This document shows, in pieces, positions 43,630-53,384 of a DNA stretch of 64,000 nucleotides; the first letter of the stretch is position 1, and every line of letters begins with the position of its first letter. A program made the position numbers and the translations under genes. The DNA lies in contig NZ_FZLO01000006.1 of NCBI RefSeq assembly GCF_900197595.1, forward strand, positions 62,001 through 126,000, given 5' to 3'. The notes below the pieces were generated by a model. The model was not told the origin of the DNA, did no database searches, and saw nothing but the letters and a program-made list of their open reading frames with translations. This stretch comes from Scatolibacter rhodanostii. Its GTDB lineage: Bacteria > Bacillota > Clostridia > Oscillospirales > Acutalibacteraceae.

Positions 43630-44028
43630 TCAATCTCTCAGGATATCACGCCAATCCAAATCGCCTCTCTCAAGGCCATGAATCAAGACTTCTGCTGTGG
43701 CAATGTTTGTCGCAACAGGAATGCTGTGCATATCACATAAGCGAAGCAAATTCATATCATTAGGTTCATGTGGTTTGGGTGTCAATGGATCACGGAAGAA
43801 AAGCAGCAAATCGATTTCGTTACATGAAATTCTTGCTGAAATCTGCTGGTCACCGCCCTGTGAGCCGCTCAAGAATCGTTGAATTGTCAACCCGGTTGCC
43901 TCTGAAACCATTTTACCTGTTGTACCTGTACTGCAAAGTGAATGTCGGCTTAAAATGCCGCAGTACGCAATACAAAATTGCACCATCAATTCTTTTTTTG
44001 CGTCATGCGCTGAAATCGCGATGTTCAT
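43630..44028 (-). CDS. mgsA: Methylglyoxal synthase
   Basis: Converts dihydroxyacetone phosphate to methylglyoxal and phosphate; 132 residues. Motifs are [11 protein letters not shown], the phosphate loop STGTTG, the catalytic Asp region GSQGGDQQI, and [15 protein letters not shown] with the active-site His. It lies after the mre/min block as in many Clostridia. The T-box leader of hisS begins right after its stop. It relieves phosphosugar accumulation when phosphate is limiting. Confidence 0.95.
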   Translation of the reverse strand: MNIAISAHDAKKELMVQFCIAYCGILSRHSLCSTGTTGKMVSEATGLTIQRFLSGSQGGDQQISARISCNEIDLLLFFRDPLTPKPHEPNDMNLLRLCDMHSIPVATNIATAEVLIHGLERGDLDWRDILRD

Positions 44029-44076
44029 CTATAATTCCTCCTACTTCCATACTTTTTTCATGCCTTTAACAGACTC

Positions 44077-44811
44077 TCACAGCGAAACCGGCACCATATC
44101 GCCTTCTAGGCGTGCTGCTATTCTGCTGATTGCCATCATACCAAAACTGTTTGCTTTTGCCGGTTTTCCGTTCTGAAAAGCACCAGCCAATCCAAAATCC
44201 TCTGGAATTACTCCCAAAAGACGAATCCCTGTACTATCTATTACAGCATCTAAATCTTCGTATACCGCTGCTGTTTCAAAAAATTCTCTTTGAAAACGAT
44301 TGATGACCAGCCATTTTTCATCGACTGACATCTTCTCCAGTGCATTCCGTACAGCGCCTGTTCCCCGCACACAAATCGGGTCAGGGTTGCACACAACAAC
44401 GGCTCTGTCGGCTTCAGAAGAACTGGCACGAAAACCTGTTCCAAGCCCTGCAGGAGAATCTAGGATTACATGGTCATAATATTTTTTTAAGAGAGGCACC
44501 AATTGTTTCATCATATTGGCAGTCACTGATAGCTCAACAGATGCCGGAGCAGGTAAAAGAAACAATCCCTCCGCCATGGCACAGGGATATACTGCATCAA
44601 TTGGTGCACAGCGTCCATGCATAACGTCCGCTATATCAAACACCAAATTCTCTTCTATTCCCGTCATCTTGTCCAAACTGCGCAAGCCCGCATCGCCGTC
44701 AATGAGCAAAACGCGGCGGCCCCGTGCAGCCAGTGCACGTCCTAGTCCAACAGAAAAAACAGATTTTCCAACGCCGCCTTTTCCTGATGTCACTACTGTT
44801 GAAATCCCCAT
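44077..44811 (-). CDS. minD: MinD-like septum-site ATPase
   Basis: A 244-residue ParA/MinD-type ATPase with the deviant Walker A VTSGKGGVGKSVF, switch I-like DGDAGLRSLD and Walker B-like DHVILDSPAGLG. The C terminus MMAISRIAARLEGDM is a short amphipathic stretch like the MinD membrane anchor. It follows mrdA in the mreB-mreC-mreD-mrdA-minD order. No minC or minE was found in the window, although they usually sit beside minD. The frame opens at 44829; GAGGT is 7 nt before the ATG at 44811. Confidence 0.85.
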   Translation of the reverse strand: MGISTVVTSGKGGVGKSVFSVGLGRALAARGRRVLLIDGDAGLRSLDKMTGIEENLVFDIADVMHGRCAPIDAVYPCAMAEGLFLLPAPASVELSVTANMMKQLVPLLKKYYDHVILDSPAGLGTGFRASSSEADRAVVVCNPDPICVRGTGAVRNALEKMSVDEKWLVINRFQREFFETAAVYEDLDAVIDSTGIRLLGVIPEDFGLAGAFQNGKPAKANSFGMMAISRIAARLEGDMVPVSL

Positions 44812-44943
44812 GTACATTACCTCAACCATAATATTATCATAAGAATTCTAGGATGTCAAAATTTAATTTTCAAAGCTTTACCAAAGCTTGTCTTGCTAAA
44901 AGATTGTGAGCCGTTTTTAAGAAATATATTCCATTTCCGGTTT

Positions 44944-47208
44944 TTATTCTTCTGGTTCAGCCGTTGTTTCCTCATCGTCGGGCGGTGCACTTGATGTATT
45001 CTCTTGCGGCTTTATAGAAAATGTTGCTTCTTTCTTAAACTCATAAAACGCACCGGGCTTTACGCTGTTTGTTTCGTTTGGTGCTGTCGATGCTGTACCT
45101 TCTGCAGCACTTTCATTCGGCGTATTTTCCGGTTCTTCACTGGTTGATGAATTTTCGTTGTCCTCTGTGGTTTCTAAACCAAAGTAAGAATCAAAAATAG
45201 CCTTAGCCACATTTTGTGCATTATGGCCTTTTTGGCCATGTTCAATGACTACAGAAACAGCAATTTCAGGGTCATCATACGGTGCAAACGCAATAAAAGT
45301 CAAGTTATCCGCATTACCTGTTTCAGCGGTACCCGTTTTGGCTCCCATGCTAATGCCATAATCGCCAAACACGGTGCTGGCTGTTCCGCTTTGCGCCACC
45401 ATGCGCATACCTTCTTTAACGGCCTGCATGGTAGTTTCTGAAACGCCTGTATCAGCAGCTACCTCTGGCTCATGCTTATAAACAACGTTTGTCCCCGTAT
45501 AATCGGTGACTTTATCTAAATAGTGCGTCTTTAGGCGAACACCATTATTAGCAATGGTCGCTGTATAAGCTGCCAGCTGCATCGGTGTAAATGAGTTATC
45601 TGCCTGACCAATCGCTGCCTGAATAGTAATTGCTTCGGTAAAACTTTCTCCTGGGTGATTTTGCTGATATTCTGTGGGATTGGTCATAATTCCCTCAGAC
45701 TCTCCAAGCTCGACCCCTGTCGTTGTCCCCAAGCCAAACGCTTCTGCATAGGCCTGCATTTTATCAATCCCAAGCAACAAGCCTGTTTCAAAGAAATAAA
45801 TATTGCAAGAATCACGCAAGGCGGTGTAAACACTTTCGTAGCCATGCACGGACATACAAGTTGGAATATAGCCAGCATAACTAAAATGCTTAAATTCTCC
45901 CTCACAAAGAAAAATAGTTCCTAAATTAATATCGCTCTCTTGTAAAGCAGCAGCAGCTACAGCCGGTTTAAAAATAGAGCCAGGGGTGTAGGTGCCATAT
46001 AATGCTCTGTTAAATAAGGGTTTATAGACTTCATCCTCAGAAAGCTCCTCAATATAGGCACTGTCTGTATTATAGCGATTCATATCATAGGAAGGATAGT
46101 TGGACGCTGCCAAGATACCAAAATCCTTAACATCCAGAACCACCACAGAACCTGTGACTGTTCCTTCTGCTTCTGTAATGGAACTCACCTGTTCCGCCAA
46201 AGATTGGTTGGCAACAGCCTGCAATTTAGAATCAATTGTCGTATAGACCGTATTACCGGCTTTCGGCGATTGTGTAATCACGGTGGAGGCCACCGTACCG
46301 TCACTCCCCAAGTTAACAACCTGCTTACCGTTCACGCCTCTCAAATCTGACTCAAACGCATTTTCAAGTCCGCTTTGCCCGTATCGGTCATCCAGTGTGT
46401 AGCCTTCAACATTGCCCTTCGTTGCGTCGTAGACATTTCCGGCTTCTTTTTCTCTGTTATATTGATTTTCAGAAATTGCGCCCACACGCCCGATACTGTG
46501 CGGGATAAGTGTTCCATCTTCTCCATAATATCGTGTCACCGCTACGTCAGTTTGAATGCCCGGCAACTCACTCAGCATTTCATTGATAATGCCAACCGTT
46601 TCCTGTGAAACATCGCCTGCAATGGTAAAAGGCGCTGACATGCCAAAACCATTTTTTGTCATGGAGTAGCGCAGTGAGGCCAATGCTCTTGTTCTCTTCT
46701 GCGAATATCCACCGCTGTTGTAGCGTTCAATCAGTGCTTCCATACAGTTATCTGGCGTCGCATAACTTTGCACATTCAGCATAGCCGAACTCTTCATATA
46801 TTCAATTTCTTTTGGTCTTTCTTCATCAAAAATATAGTTGCCTTCGTTGTCTATCTTAATGGGTAACTCATCTTTCCATTCTTCATTTCGGCTTTCCAAC
46901 AAGTCTACAATTTTCAGCAAAACCGGATTTGGATCAAAGCCATTGGTCAAGTCCATTTTTTGATAAACAAGATTGACACTATACGTAATTTTATTACCCG
47001 CCAGCACATTGCCGTCTTTATCTTTAATCTCTCCTCTAACGGCAGACAGTTTTGTAAAGTCTGTATTCTGTTGCGACGCCAGTTCACGATAATAATCGCC
47101 CTGCAAAATTTGCCAATCAAACAGGCGCACAGTAAACAATACAAAAATCAGCAGGACAAAAATCACCAAAGCCCCGGTTCTTCCTAATTTGTGAAACAAA
47201 GTTTTCAT
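44944..47208 (-). CDS. mrdA: Penicillin-binding protein 2 (elongasome transpeptidase)
   Basis: A class B PBP of 754 residues. It has one N-terminal transmembrane helix (GALVIFVLLIFVLFTVRLF), a pedestal domain with RGEIKDKDGNVLAGN, and a transpeptidase domain. The catalytic motifs are SIFK (SxxK, about residue 415), SCN (about 462) and KTGT (about 625). A Glu/Thr/Ser-rich low-complexity C-terminal tail of about 90 residues is longer than usual. It cross-links lateral-wall peptidoglycan with MreBCD, encoded upstream. No rodA glycosyltransferase gene is adjacent. Confidence 0.94.
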   Translation of the reverse strand: MKTLFHKLGRTGALVIFVLLIFVLFTVRLFDWQILQGDYYRELASQQNTDFTKLSAVRGEIKDKDGNVLAGNKITYSVNLVYQKMDLTNGFDPNPVLLKIVDLLESRNEEWKDELPIKIDNEGNYIFDEERPKEIEYMKSSAMLNVQSYATPDNCMEALIERYNSGGYSQKRTRALASLRYSMTKNGFGMSAPFTIAGDVSQETVGIINEMLSELPGIQTDVAVTRYYGEDGTLIPHSIGRVGAISENQYNREKEAGNVYDATKGNVEGYTLDDRYGQSGLENAFESDLRGVNGKQVVNLGSDGTVASTVITQSPKAGNTVYTTIDSKLQAVANQSLAEQVSSITEAEGTVTGSVVVLDVKDFGILAASNYPSYDMNRYNTDSAYIEELSEDEVYKPLFNRALYGTYTPGSIFKPAVAAAALQESDINLGTIFLCEGEFKHFSYAGYIPTCMSVHGYESVYTALRDSCNIYFFETGLLLGIDKMQAYAEAFGLGTTTGVELGESEGIMTNPTEYQQNHPGESFTEAITIQAAIGQADNSFTPMQLAAYTATIANNGVRLKTHYLDKVTDYTGTNVVYKHEPEVAADTGVSETTMQAVKEGMRMVAQSGTASTVFGDYGISMGAKTGTAETGNADNLTFIAFAPYDDPEIAVSVVIEHGQKGHNAQNVAKAIFDSYFGLETTEDNENSSTSEEPENTPNESAAEGTASTAPNETNSVKPGAFYEFKKEATFSIKPQENTSSAPPDDEETTAEPEE

Positions 47209-47228
47209 GAATACCTCCGAGCGCTCTG

Positions 47229-47741
47229 CTAATATTCCGGTCGAAATGTGCGGGCAATGCCTCTATTGATATAAAAAATAAGAGGAAGCAGCAAGAGCGT
47301 ATAAAAACAAACCGGCAAATAATTGTGAAGCGCCACATAACCGGCGGACGAATAACCTTTTAGCACGTAACGAAATAGCCAACCTAAAAAAACAGCAACA
47401 ACCGTTGCCCACAACCCTGAAACCACCGCAGACATCATATTGACCCGTAAAATAGTACTGGACATTCTACTGATGACAAAGCAGAGCACCGCCAGCACAG
47501 AGGCAAAGAAGCCCAAACCTGCACTGGCGCTAAAATCCATGAGCAACCCTGTGAATATGCCAAAGCTCATGGCTGGCGTTTCTTTCTCTACCATAGCAAT
47601 TGTCACAGCCGCCGGAATCATCAAGATCGGTCGCACTCCAAAAATGGGAGGAAAAAGCCAAGGCGAATCTTGCAGGGCATAAAGCAAAATAATTTCTAGC
47701 GAATAAGCCACAAAACGAATCCATCTTTTTCTGTCTGACAT
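47229..47741 (-). CDS. mreD: Rod-shape-determining protein MreD
   Basis: A 170-residue integral membrane protein with about five hydrophobic helices, typical of MreD (WLFPPIFGVRPILMIPAAVT, then GLLMDFSASAGLGFFASVLA). It links MreC with the elongasome. The ATG overlaps the mreC stop by one base (TAATG), and mrdA follows after 20 bp. Confidence 0.9.
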   Translation of the reverse strand: MSDRKRWIRFVAYSLEIILLYALQDSPWLFPPIFGVRPILMIPAAVTIAMVEKETPAMSFGIFTGLLMDFSASAGLGFFASVLAVLCFVISRMSSTILRVNMMSAVVSGLWATVVAVFLGWLFRYVLKGYSSAGYVALHNYLPVCFYTLLLLPLIFYINRGIARTFRPEY

Positions 47742-48658
47742 TATTCTCCCGCCTCCGGATCAGTTGGCGCGGTCCCACTGACCGGTTCCTTATTTTCTTC
47801 ATTCTTGCCGGCAAAGTCGGTTACAACAAAGACATCTGTTGCATTCTTTATATCGGCATAAGGTTTGACAACCGCATATTTTGAAATGCTATACTCTGAC
47901 TGCTCTACTGACATCACTGAACCAATTACCAAATCTTTCGGATAATTTCCGCCTACACCAGATGCTGTAATAATGGCACCTTCTTTAATCTTGGTGTCAT
48001 TCAGAAGATAGTCCATGCGCAAAAGTCCATTAGCCGCCAAAATAGCGCTGCTGCCAATTACACCGCTTTCATCAGAATAGGTTGATGTAGCTTCATCATA
48101 GCAAACTGTCATAGCCGCTACCTTTGTGTCTTCAGAGAAAATAGATTTCACATTGCTGGTCGTCGCATAAACGTCTGTGATGACACCAATCATACCTTCA
48201 TTGGTAATAACAGCATCACCGCTCTCAACACCTGCCAACGATCCCTTATCAATCGAGAATCCATAAAAAACATCATTCTGATTCCGTGCAATGACAGAAG
48301 CAGCTAGCATGCTTACCTCTGCTTTTTCTTCTTTGATTTCAAGCTGACTTTTCAACTGCTCGTTTTCTTTTACTTTTTTTTGATAATCCAACAGCTGATT
48401 ACGCAGTTGTGCATTTTCTTCTGAAAGCTGTTGATTCTTTTGCTTTAATTCTTCTTTTGTCATGGTGTCAAGATTCAAATATTCTGTCACTTGACCCGAT
48501 GCACTAGCTGTCATCTGCAAAAGAGGGGTCGTTATCAGCCCAATTGCGCTGGAAAAAAAGTTCGCTTTTCCTGAAGCCGTAAACGCATTGAGCACGAACA
48601 GTGCCACAAGAGCAACAACTAGTTTTTTAATGCCGGACCATTTGAATGTTTCTCGCAA
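47741..48658 (-). CDS. mreC: Rod-shape-determining protein MreC
   Basis: A 305-residue bitopic protein: an N-terminal membrane helix (KLVVALVALFVLNAFTASG), a long coiled coil (about residues 70-120, KQKNQQLSEENAQLRNQLLD) and the extracytoplasmic double beta-barrel with SVIARNQNDVFYGFSIDKGS and EGAIITASGVGGNYPKDLVIG. It activates PBP2. The start is TTG at 48658, 8 nt after GGAGG; no ATG is better placed. Confidence 0.93.
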   Translation of the reverse strand: MRETFKWSGIKKLVVALVALFVLNAFTASGKANFFSSAIGLITTPLLQMTASASGQVTEYLNLDTMTKEELKQKNQQLSEENAQLRNQLLDYQKKVKENEQLKSQLEIKEEKAEVSMLAASVIARNQNDVFYGFSIDKGSLAGVESGDAVITNEGMIGVITDVYATTSNVKSIFSEDTKVAAMTVCYDEATSTYSDESGVIGSSAILAANGLLRMDYLLNDTKIKEGAIITASGVGGNYPKDLVIGSVMSVEQSEYSISKYAVVKPYADIKNATDVFVVTDFAGKNEENKEPVSGTAPTDPEAGE

Positions 48659-48686
48659 AACAAATTCCTCCCTGACAGTTCGTCAA

Positions 48687-48761
48687 TAAAAAATGAGGCC
48701 GCAAAAGGGTCGGGCCGTTTTATCAACCGCCATTCATCCGCACCTTTTAAGCAGCCCTCAT
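48687..48761 (-). terminator. Long imperfect hairpin between mreB and mreC
   Basis: ATGAGGCCGCAAAAGGGTCGG (from 48693) pairs, with small bulges, to CCGCACCTTTTAAGC plus AGCCCTCAT ending at 48761. On the minus strand the stem is followed by TTTTTTATTG. It resembles a terminator or attenuator. It could let MreB be made in excess over MreCD. Confidence 0.55.
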
Positions 48762-48805
48762 CACTTAGCTGTTCGATTCCTCTTTCTCACAGCATAAAAA
48801 CAACT

Positions 48806-49858
48806 TTAAAACATAGATCTCTTTCTAGAAGATCTTCTATAGGTCTTAGGCAAATCCACTTCTAAGCTTTTTCCTGTGCCCTCAACAACACAATCCAAAG
48901 GTCTTTCTGCCACATGCACCGGAATTCCGGTCTCTTGACTTACCAATTTGTCTAAACCTTTCAGCAAAGCACCACCGCCAGTGAGCATGATTCCTCTGTC
49001 GATGATATCGGCAGCCAATTCAGGAGGTGTTTTCTCCAAAGTATCTTTAATCGCATCAACGACGGTCATCACGCTGTCTGTTAATGCTTCACGCACCTCG
49101 TCAGAGTGAATCGTCACATTTTTGGGCAAGCCATCAACCAAGTTTCTACCTTTAATCTCTACAAAAGAATCAAGCATATCTTCTGTTGGGAAAGCTGAAC
49201 CAATTTTAACTTTGATTTCTTCTGCGGTTCTCTCACCAATCAGGAGATTGTATTTTTTCTTTACATACGTGACAATGGCTTCATCAAACTTATCGCCTGC
49301 CATACGTACAGAAACAGCGGTTACAATATCCCCCAGTGAAATAACGGCAACTTCAGATGTACCACCGCCGATGTCAACGACCATGCTGCCCGTGGGTTCT
49401 CCAACAGGAAGCCCTGCTCCAATTGCCGCAGCCATTGGTTCTTCAATCAAATCTACGTTATTAGAGCCAGCTTGTCTGGCGGCATCTTCAACCGCTCTTC
49501 TCTCCACCTCGGTTACACCAGAGGGGATACAAATCACAACTCTGGGACGATAAAGAGAGCCCGCTTTCATCGCTTTGCGAATAAAATATTTAAGCATAGC
49601 GGCCGTCACATCAAAGTCGGCAATAACACCCTCTTTTAGTGGACGAACTGCTGTAATAGAACCGGGGGTTCTGCCAAGCATTTCTTTTGCCTGCTTGCCA
49701 ACGGCAAGCACTTCATCCGTTCTAACATCAACAGCCACAACGGACGGTTCACGCATAACAATTCCTTTACCTCTCATAAAAACAAGAGTATTGGCAGTAC
49801 CCAAATCAATTCCTATATCTTTTGAAAACATTGAAAACATCGAAAAAATTCCTGACAT
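48806..49858 (-). CDS. mreB: Actin-like rod-shape protein MreB
   Basis: A 350-residue bacterial actin. The N terminus [19 protein letters not shown] is phosphate loop 1. The remaining ATPase motifs are [17 protein letters not shown] (phosphate 2) and [17 protein letters not shown] (adenosine motif). It positions the lateral-wall machinery. GGAGG precedes the ATG by 5 nt. It heads the mreB-mreC-mreD-mrdA-minD block. Confidence 0.97.
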   Translation of the reverse strand: MSGIFSMFSMFSKDIGIDLGTANTLVFMRGKGIVMREPSVVAVDVRTDEVLAVGKQAKEMLGRTPGSITAVRPLKEGVIADFDVTAAMLKYFIRKAMKAGSLYRPRVVICIPSGVTEVERRAVEDAARQAGSNNVDLIEEPMAAAIGAGLPVGEPTGSMVVDIGGGTSEVAVISLGDIVTAVSVRMAGDKFDEAIVTYVKKKYNLLIGERTAEEIKVKIGSAFPTEDMLDSFVEIKGRNLVDGLPKNVTIHSDEVREALTDSVMTVVDAIKDTLEKTPPELAADIIDRGIMLTGGGALLKGLDKLVSQETGIPVHVAERPLDCVVEGTGKSLEVDLPKTYRRSSRKRSMF

Positions 49859-50100
49859 AGTATCCTCCCAGCCTAATTCAGCTATGTTAATCTATCTTCC
49901 CGTATTAGGATATACAATAGTTTCGTTCTCATTCAGCTCTTTTTATAAGATCAACTTTGATTGCGCTTTTGTTTTTGAGTCGTGCTCTATCTGTCTCCAA
50001 AAGTTTAACACCAAAATTATTCCAGATAAATACCGGCGTTATTTTATCGTTTTTGCATTATGTAACCACTTTTGTGACACCAACCTACAGTAATGCTTTT

Positions 50101-50129
50101 ATTATAACGTATTTCCGCGATTTTCTCAA
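50101..50129 (-). promoter_or_regulatory. Promoter of the mreB operon
   Basis: On the minus strand TTGAGA (50129-50124), 17 bp, TATAAT (50106-50101). It implies a leader of about 235 nt. The rest of 49859-50226 shows no gene or recognised RNA element. Confidence 0.7.
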
Positions 50130-50226
50130 CCATTAAGTTTACATAAATCAAAGTTTTTATCTTAATTTTTACTCAAACACAGATATATGATTCTTTCATC
50201 TTCTCAAGCACAATATCTGGTTTTTA

Positions 50227-50658
50227 TTAGCGTCCTGTACTGCCAAATCCACCTGCTCCTCGTTCTGTTTCGGTGAGAGAAAACACTTCTTCAATGTCAG
50301 GGGTAAAAATTGGCATTAAAATGAGCTGAGCAATTCTCTCATTGGGCGAAATGGCATAAGCAGTTTTTCCTAAATTGCGAAGTCCAACATGAATCTCGCC
50401 TCTATAGTCACTGTCAATCACACCGACACCGTTAGAAACATGTACACCATGCTTAACGCCCAAACCACTGCGGGTAAAAATCATGCCGGCATAGCCTTCT
50501 GGAATTTCTACACCCAAACCGGTTGGGATAATAATAAAATCACCGGGTTCAAGTATAAATTCTGTCGCTATACATGCACACAGGTCATATCCTGCACTAC
50601 CCCTTGTTTTTCTTTCAGGGATGATAGCACCTTCTTTTAGCTTCATCATTTTCAACAT
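50227..50658 (-). CDS. dut: dUTP diphosphatase
   Basis: Trimeric dUTPase of 143 residues that removes dUTP and supplies dUMP. The five motifs are visible: GSAGYDLCA, RSGLGVKHGV, NGVGVIDSDYRGEIHVGL, RIAQLILMP and the flexible P-loop-like tail ERGAGGFGSTGR. A cluster of DnaA-box-like 9-mers lies in the 91 bp upstream. It is separated from the U32 gene and from mreB by non-coding DNA, so it is probably monocistronic. Confidence 0.96.
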   Translation of the reverse strand: MLKMMKLKEGAIIPERKTRGSAGYDLCACIATEFILEPGDFIIIPTGLGVEIPEGYAGMIFTRSGLGVKHGVHVSNGVGVIDSDYRGEIHVGLRNLGKTAYAISPNERIAQLILMPIFTPDIEEVFSLTETERGAGGFGSTGR

Positions 50659-50718
50659 ATCTTAGATTTCTCCTTTTTTTCAGTGTTATCAAGGTATTTC
50701 AAATTTTTTAAGAATGAT

Positions 50719-50748
50719 TTATCCACATTCTCCACAGAGTTTTCCACA
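50719..50748 (+). promoter_or_regulatory. Cluster of three DnaA-box-like 9-mers
   Basis: TTATCCACA (50719-50727, exact consensus), TTCTCCACA (50728-50736) and TTTTCCACA (50740-50748), all in the same orientation and each of the last two one base from consensus. They sit between the end of the U32 gene and the dut start. Confidence 0.55.
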
Positions 50749-50749
50749 T

Positions 50750-52837
50750 TTACTGAATTCCCCTGTAAAAAAGCCCTCGAGTATAGTCAAATACTGGTTT
50801 TTCTTGTCGATTAAATGCCTTCAAAATTTGATCACATTCAACAGCATTTTCCACAGTAAACCTTAAAATCCCATAATCTGCACCCTTGACTTCAGGTAGT
50901 CGATCAGCCATCCACAAAGGAACGCTGTTGAAAACTTCCGTATATTTATTCATTCCTGACAATGTACACATGACAGGGAATTCTTTCTTTTGTCTGTCAA
51001 TCAATGCCGTTGTTCCCGTACAATTTCGGCAAGGATGTTTCTCGCTTTTTACCGGACATTTTCTCGTCATCATCAAAGCCTGACGACCATATAGCATGAC
51101 ACCTTTAGGAACTTCATTCCCTAAGTCCATCATTTCTTTCAATGTAATCTCCGGAGAAAGTTCAGCACTTTTTAAGCCATTTTCTGCAAAGAAAGCAAGT
51201 GATTTGCTATTGAGTATATTTAGCGAAAATCCACCATGCGCCTCTGCTCCTAGCTCTTTACAAAGCTGTAGAGCCCCTATGTTCTGGCATAGAAACGCTT
51301 TTCGCCCTACCAGCATATGCTCTTGCATTTTTTGCTTGATTTTCTCCTCTGAACTTAGACCAAATATAACACGAGGGATTTCCAAAATAATTTTATTATT
51401 TGGAATTTCAAACTTTTTAAGTTGGCTAAAGTCGGTAGACAGTGGCAATACAATTTTATCTAAAGAAGACGTTTCTGCTGTCACCTGTTTCCATGAACGA
51501 TAGGAAACAACCAGCGGCATTTTTGTCTTCTTCTTATTCTCAAGATTATTTTGGTGAAATTCATTCATAAAATCAGTTTTGCATAAAAACTCAATTTTAT
51601 CGGATTGCTCTCTAGTTTTCAACAAAGTTTTCAACACTTCTCGTCTCATGTTGTTTAATGTTGAAATCGTAATAGGAACGCTTGCTTTTTCCACCACTAT
51701 ATTTTGTGCTTTGAAGGGGGTTCCCCCTGTTTTGCTTAGTTGCAAAATACATCTCTCTTTTTCCAGCAAACGACCTTCTTCTGTTGGTACACACATCTCT
51801 GCATGATTATTCTGTTCATCTACAGCAGTCAGTTTGACCAAATCGTCCACAGAAAGTAAAAAAGATACGTCTACACGAGAAAGTTCTTTTCGATATAAGC
51901 CTCGCAGACTGCCAAAAACCTTTTCAGTCGCGGCTGTAACATCTTGTTTTGTGCGTATACCTAACATATTTTCGTCTATTTTTCCCTCAAAATACCCTTT
52001 AGTAAAACCAGAACGGGAAAATACACTGTTTAAACTACTCTTCAAATCTTCCGGAATATCCTCACCATCTGCTGCTTTTCGGCAAGCCGAAACAGCTGCC
52101 GCGACGTATTCGGGGCGCTTCATGCGTCCCTCAATCTTAGCGGAAGTGACCCCCGCATTCTCCAGCTTTTCGACTTCTTCAATATAAGATAAGTCTTTTA
52201 AGCTAAGGGCATGCCCGTTTCCCCCATCTGCTAAAAACGGTAAGCGACAGGGTTGCGCACACATTCCTCTATTTCCGCTTCGTGAACCCAACGTGGCACT
52301 AAAATAGCACTGACCCGAAACAGAAACACAAAGAGCACCATGCACGAAGCTTTCGGTTTCTATTTCACAAGCCTTTGTAATTTCTTCTGTTTCTGCTAAA
52401 GAGATTTCTCTCGCCAACACCACTCGTTGTGCCCCGTTATCCTTTAACAGCTGCACACCGGCACGAGAATGCAAACTCATTTGTGTAGATGCATGCACAA
52501 CCAAATTAGGCGCACAACGTCTAATTTCACGGAATAGACCCATATCCTGCACAATGACAGCATCTACTGCTATCTCACAAAGAAAACGAATAAATTCCAA
52601 GGCTTCTTGCATTTCTCTGTCTTTAATGAGTGTATTAACGGTGATATAGAGTTTTACATTTCGGGCATGGCAAAAGGCAGCCGCTTCAGCAAGCTCTTCA
52701 TTTGTGAAATTTTGTGCACTTGCTCTGGCTCCAAAAGATTGCCCTGCCAAATAAACCGCATCTGCTCCGGCATATACAGCTGCTTGCAGAGAATCCCAGC
52801 TTCCGGCAGGCGCTAGTACTTCTATTTTATTTTTCAT
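50750..52837 (-). CDS. U32-family protein (peptidase/RlhA-like), with extra C-terminal domain
   Basis: A 695-residue member of peptidase family U32. The N-terminal TIM-like domain (KIEVLAPAGSWDSLQAAVYA, GADAVYLAG) leads to the signature SFVHGALCVSVSGQCYFSAT with the Cys pair and RGMCAQPCRLPF. The C-terminal half holds the DUF3656-like region, with more Cys in CPVKSEKHPCRNCTG. Large U32 proteins of this form include RlhA, which hydroxylates 23S rRNA and uses an Fe-S cluster. A rRNA-modifying role is therefore as likely as proteolysis. The start ATG at 52837 overlaps the zapA stop by 11 nt, so translation is coupled. Confidence 0.85.
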   Translation of the reverse strand: MKNKIEVLAPAGSWDSLQAAVYAGADAVYLAGQSFGARASAQNFTNEELAEAAAFCHARNVKLYITVNTLIKDREMQEALEFIRFLCEIAVDAVIVQDMGLFREIRRCAPNLVVHASTQMSLHSRAGVQLLKDNGAQRVVLAREISLAETEEITKACEIETESFVHGALCVSVSGQCYFSATLGSRSGNRGMCAQPCRLPFLADGGNGHALSLKDLSYIEEVEKLENAGVTSAKIEGRMKRPEYVAAAVSACRKAADGEDIPEDLKSSLNSVFSRSGFTKGYFEGKIDENMLGIRTKQDVTAATEKVFGSLRGLYRKELSRVDVSFLLSVDDLVKLTAVDEQNNHAEMCVPTEEGRLLEKERCILQLSKTGGTPFKAQNIVVEKASVPITISTLNNMRREVLKTLLKTREQSDKIEFLCKTDFMNEFHQNNLENKKKTKMPLVVSYRSWKQVTAETSSLDKIVLPLSTDFSQLKKFEIPNNKIILEIPRVIFGLSSEEKIKQKMQEHMLVGRKAFLCQNIGALQLCKELGAEAHGGFSLNILNSKSLAFFAENGLKSAELSPEITLKEMMDLGNEVPKGVMLYGRQALMMTRKCPVKSEKHPCRNCTGTTALIDRQKKEFPVMCTLSGMNKYTEVFNSVPLWMADRLPEVKGADYGILRFTVENAVECDQILKAFNRQEKPVFDYTRGLFYRGIQ

Positions 52838-53384
52838 GTTTTTTCTCAAAGAAAGTGACAAAATCGTTTTCTTCCCATTCTGAATTACGCAGCGGATTAC
52901 GCAGCTTCACTTTTTTGTCTATTGGTGGTAACGCCACATTTTCTTCTGTGGCACTCTGCCCTTTATCAGCTTGCGCCAACTGCCACTCTAAATCAGTTAT
53001 TTTATCTTCTAATGTACGTCTTTCATCACTGTCTATCCCATTCTCAATCTGCTTAAAAAGAGCGGCAGATTCATCTGACAGGCGATTATTCTCTTTGCGC
53101 AGTTGTGCCGCTTGTCTCTCCAGCTCCAAGTTTCGTTTTTCAAGCTCTGAAATTTTCTTTTTCTTTTCCAGTTCTTTAAATTCATCTTTTTTTACTGTAT
53201 CCAAATAAATCAAAGCTGCCGTCACCGCCGCTGATTCCTTTGTAATAAAAGGGGATGCTGCCATGACCTCATTCATCATTTCACCGATTTCAGCTGCCAG
53301 CTCGTGCATATATTCATCGGTTTCTTCTGTGATTAGTCCGCAGACCACTCCATTAATTTCAAGGCGAACTCGTCTTTTCTCCAT
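52827..53384 (-). CDS. zapA: Cell-division protein ZapA, long form
   Basis: A 185-residue protein. The N-terminal ZapA domain (RVRLEINGVVCGLITEETDE) is followed by the tetramerisation helix and a long charged coiled coil (about residues 75-140), so it is roughly twice the length of E. coli ZapA. ZapA bundles FtsZ filaments. AAAGGG lies 8 nt before the ATG at 53384; a GTG nine bases upstream is less likely. It overlaps the 3' end of ribF by 26 bp and the start of the U32 gene by 11 bp. Confidence 0.8.
   Translation of the reverse strand: MEKRRVRLEINGVVCGLITEETDEYMHELAAEIGEMMNEVMAASPFITKESAAVTAALIYLDTVKKDEFKELEKKKKISELEKRNLELERQAAQLRKENNRLSDESAALFKQIENGIDSDERRTLEDKITDLEWQLAQADKGQSATEENVALPPIDKKVKLRNPLRNSEWEENDFVTFFEKKHEK

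Noticed and set aside
50719-50748. Chromosome replication origin
   Set aside because: Only three boxes, no AT-rich unwinding element and no dnaA, dnaN or rnpA genes nearby. Reported instead as a possible regulatory cluster.
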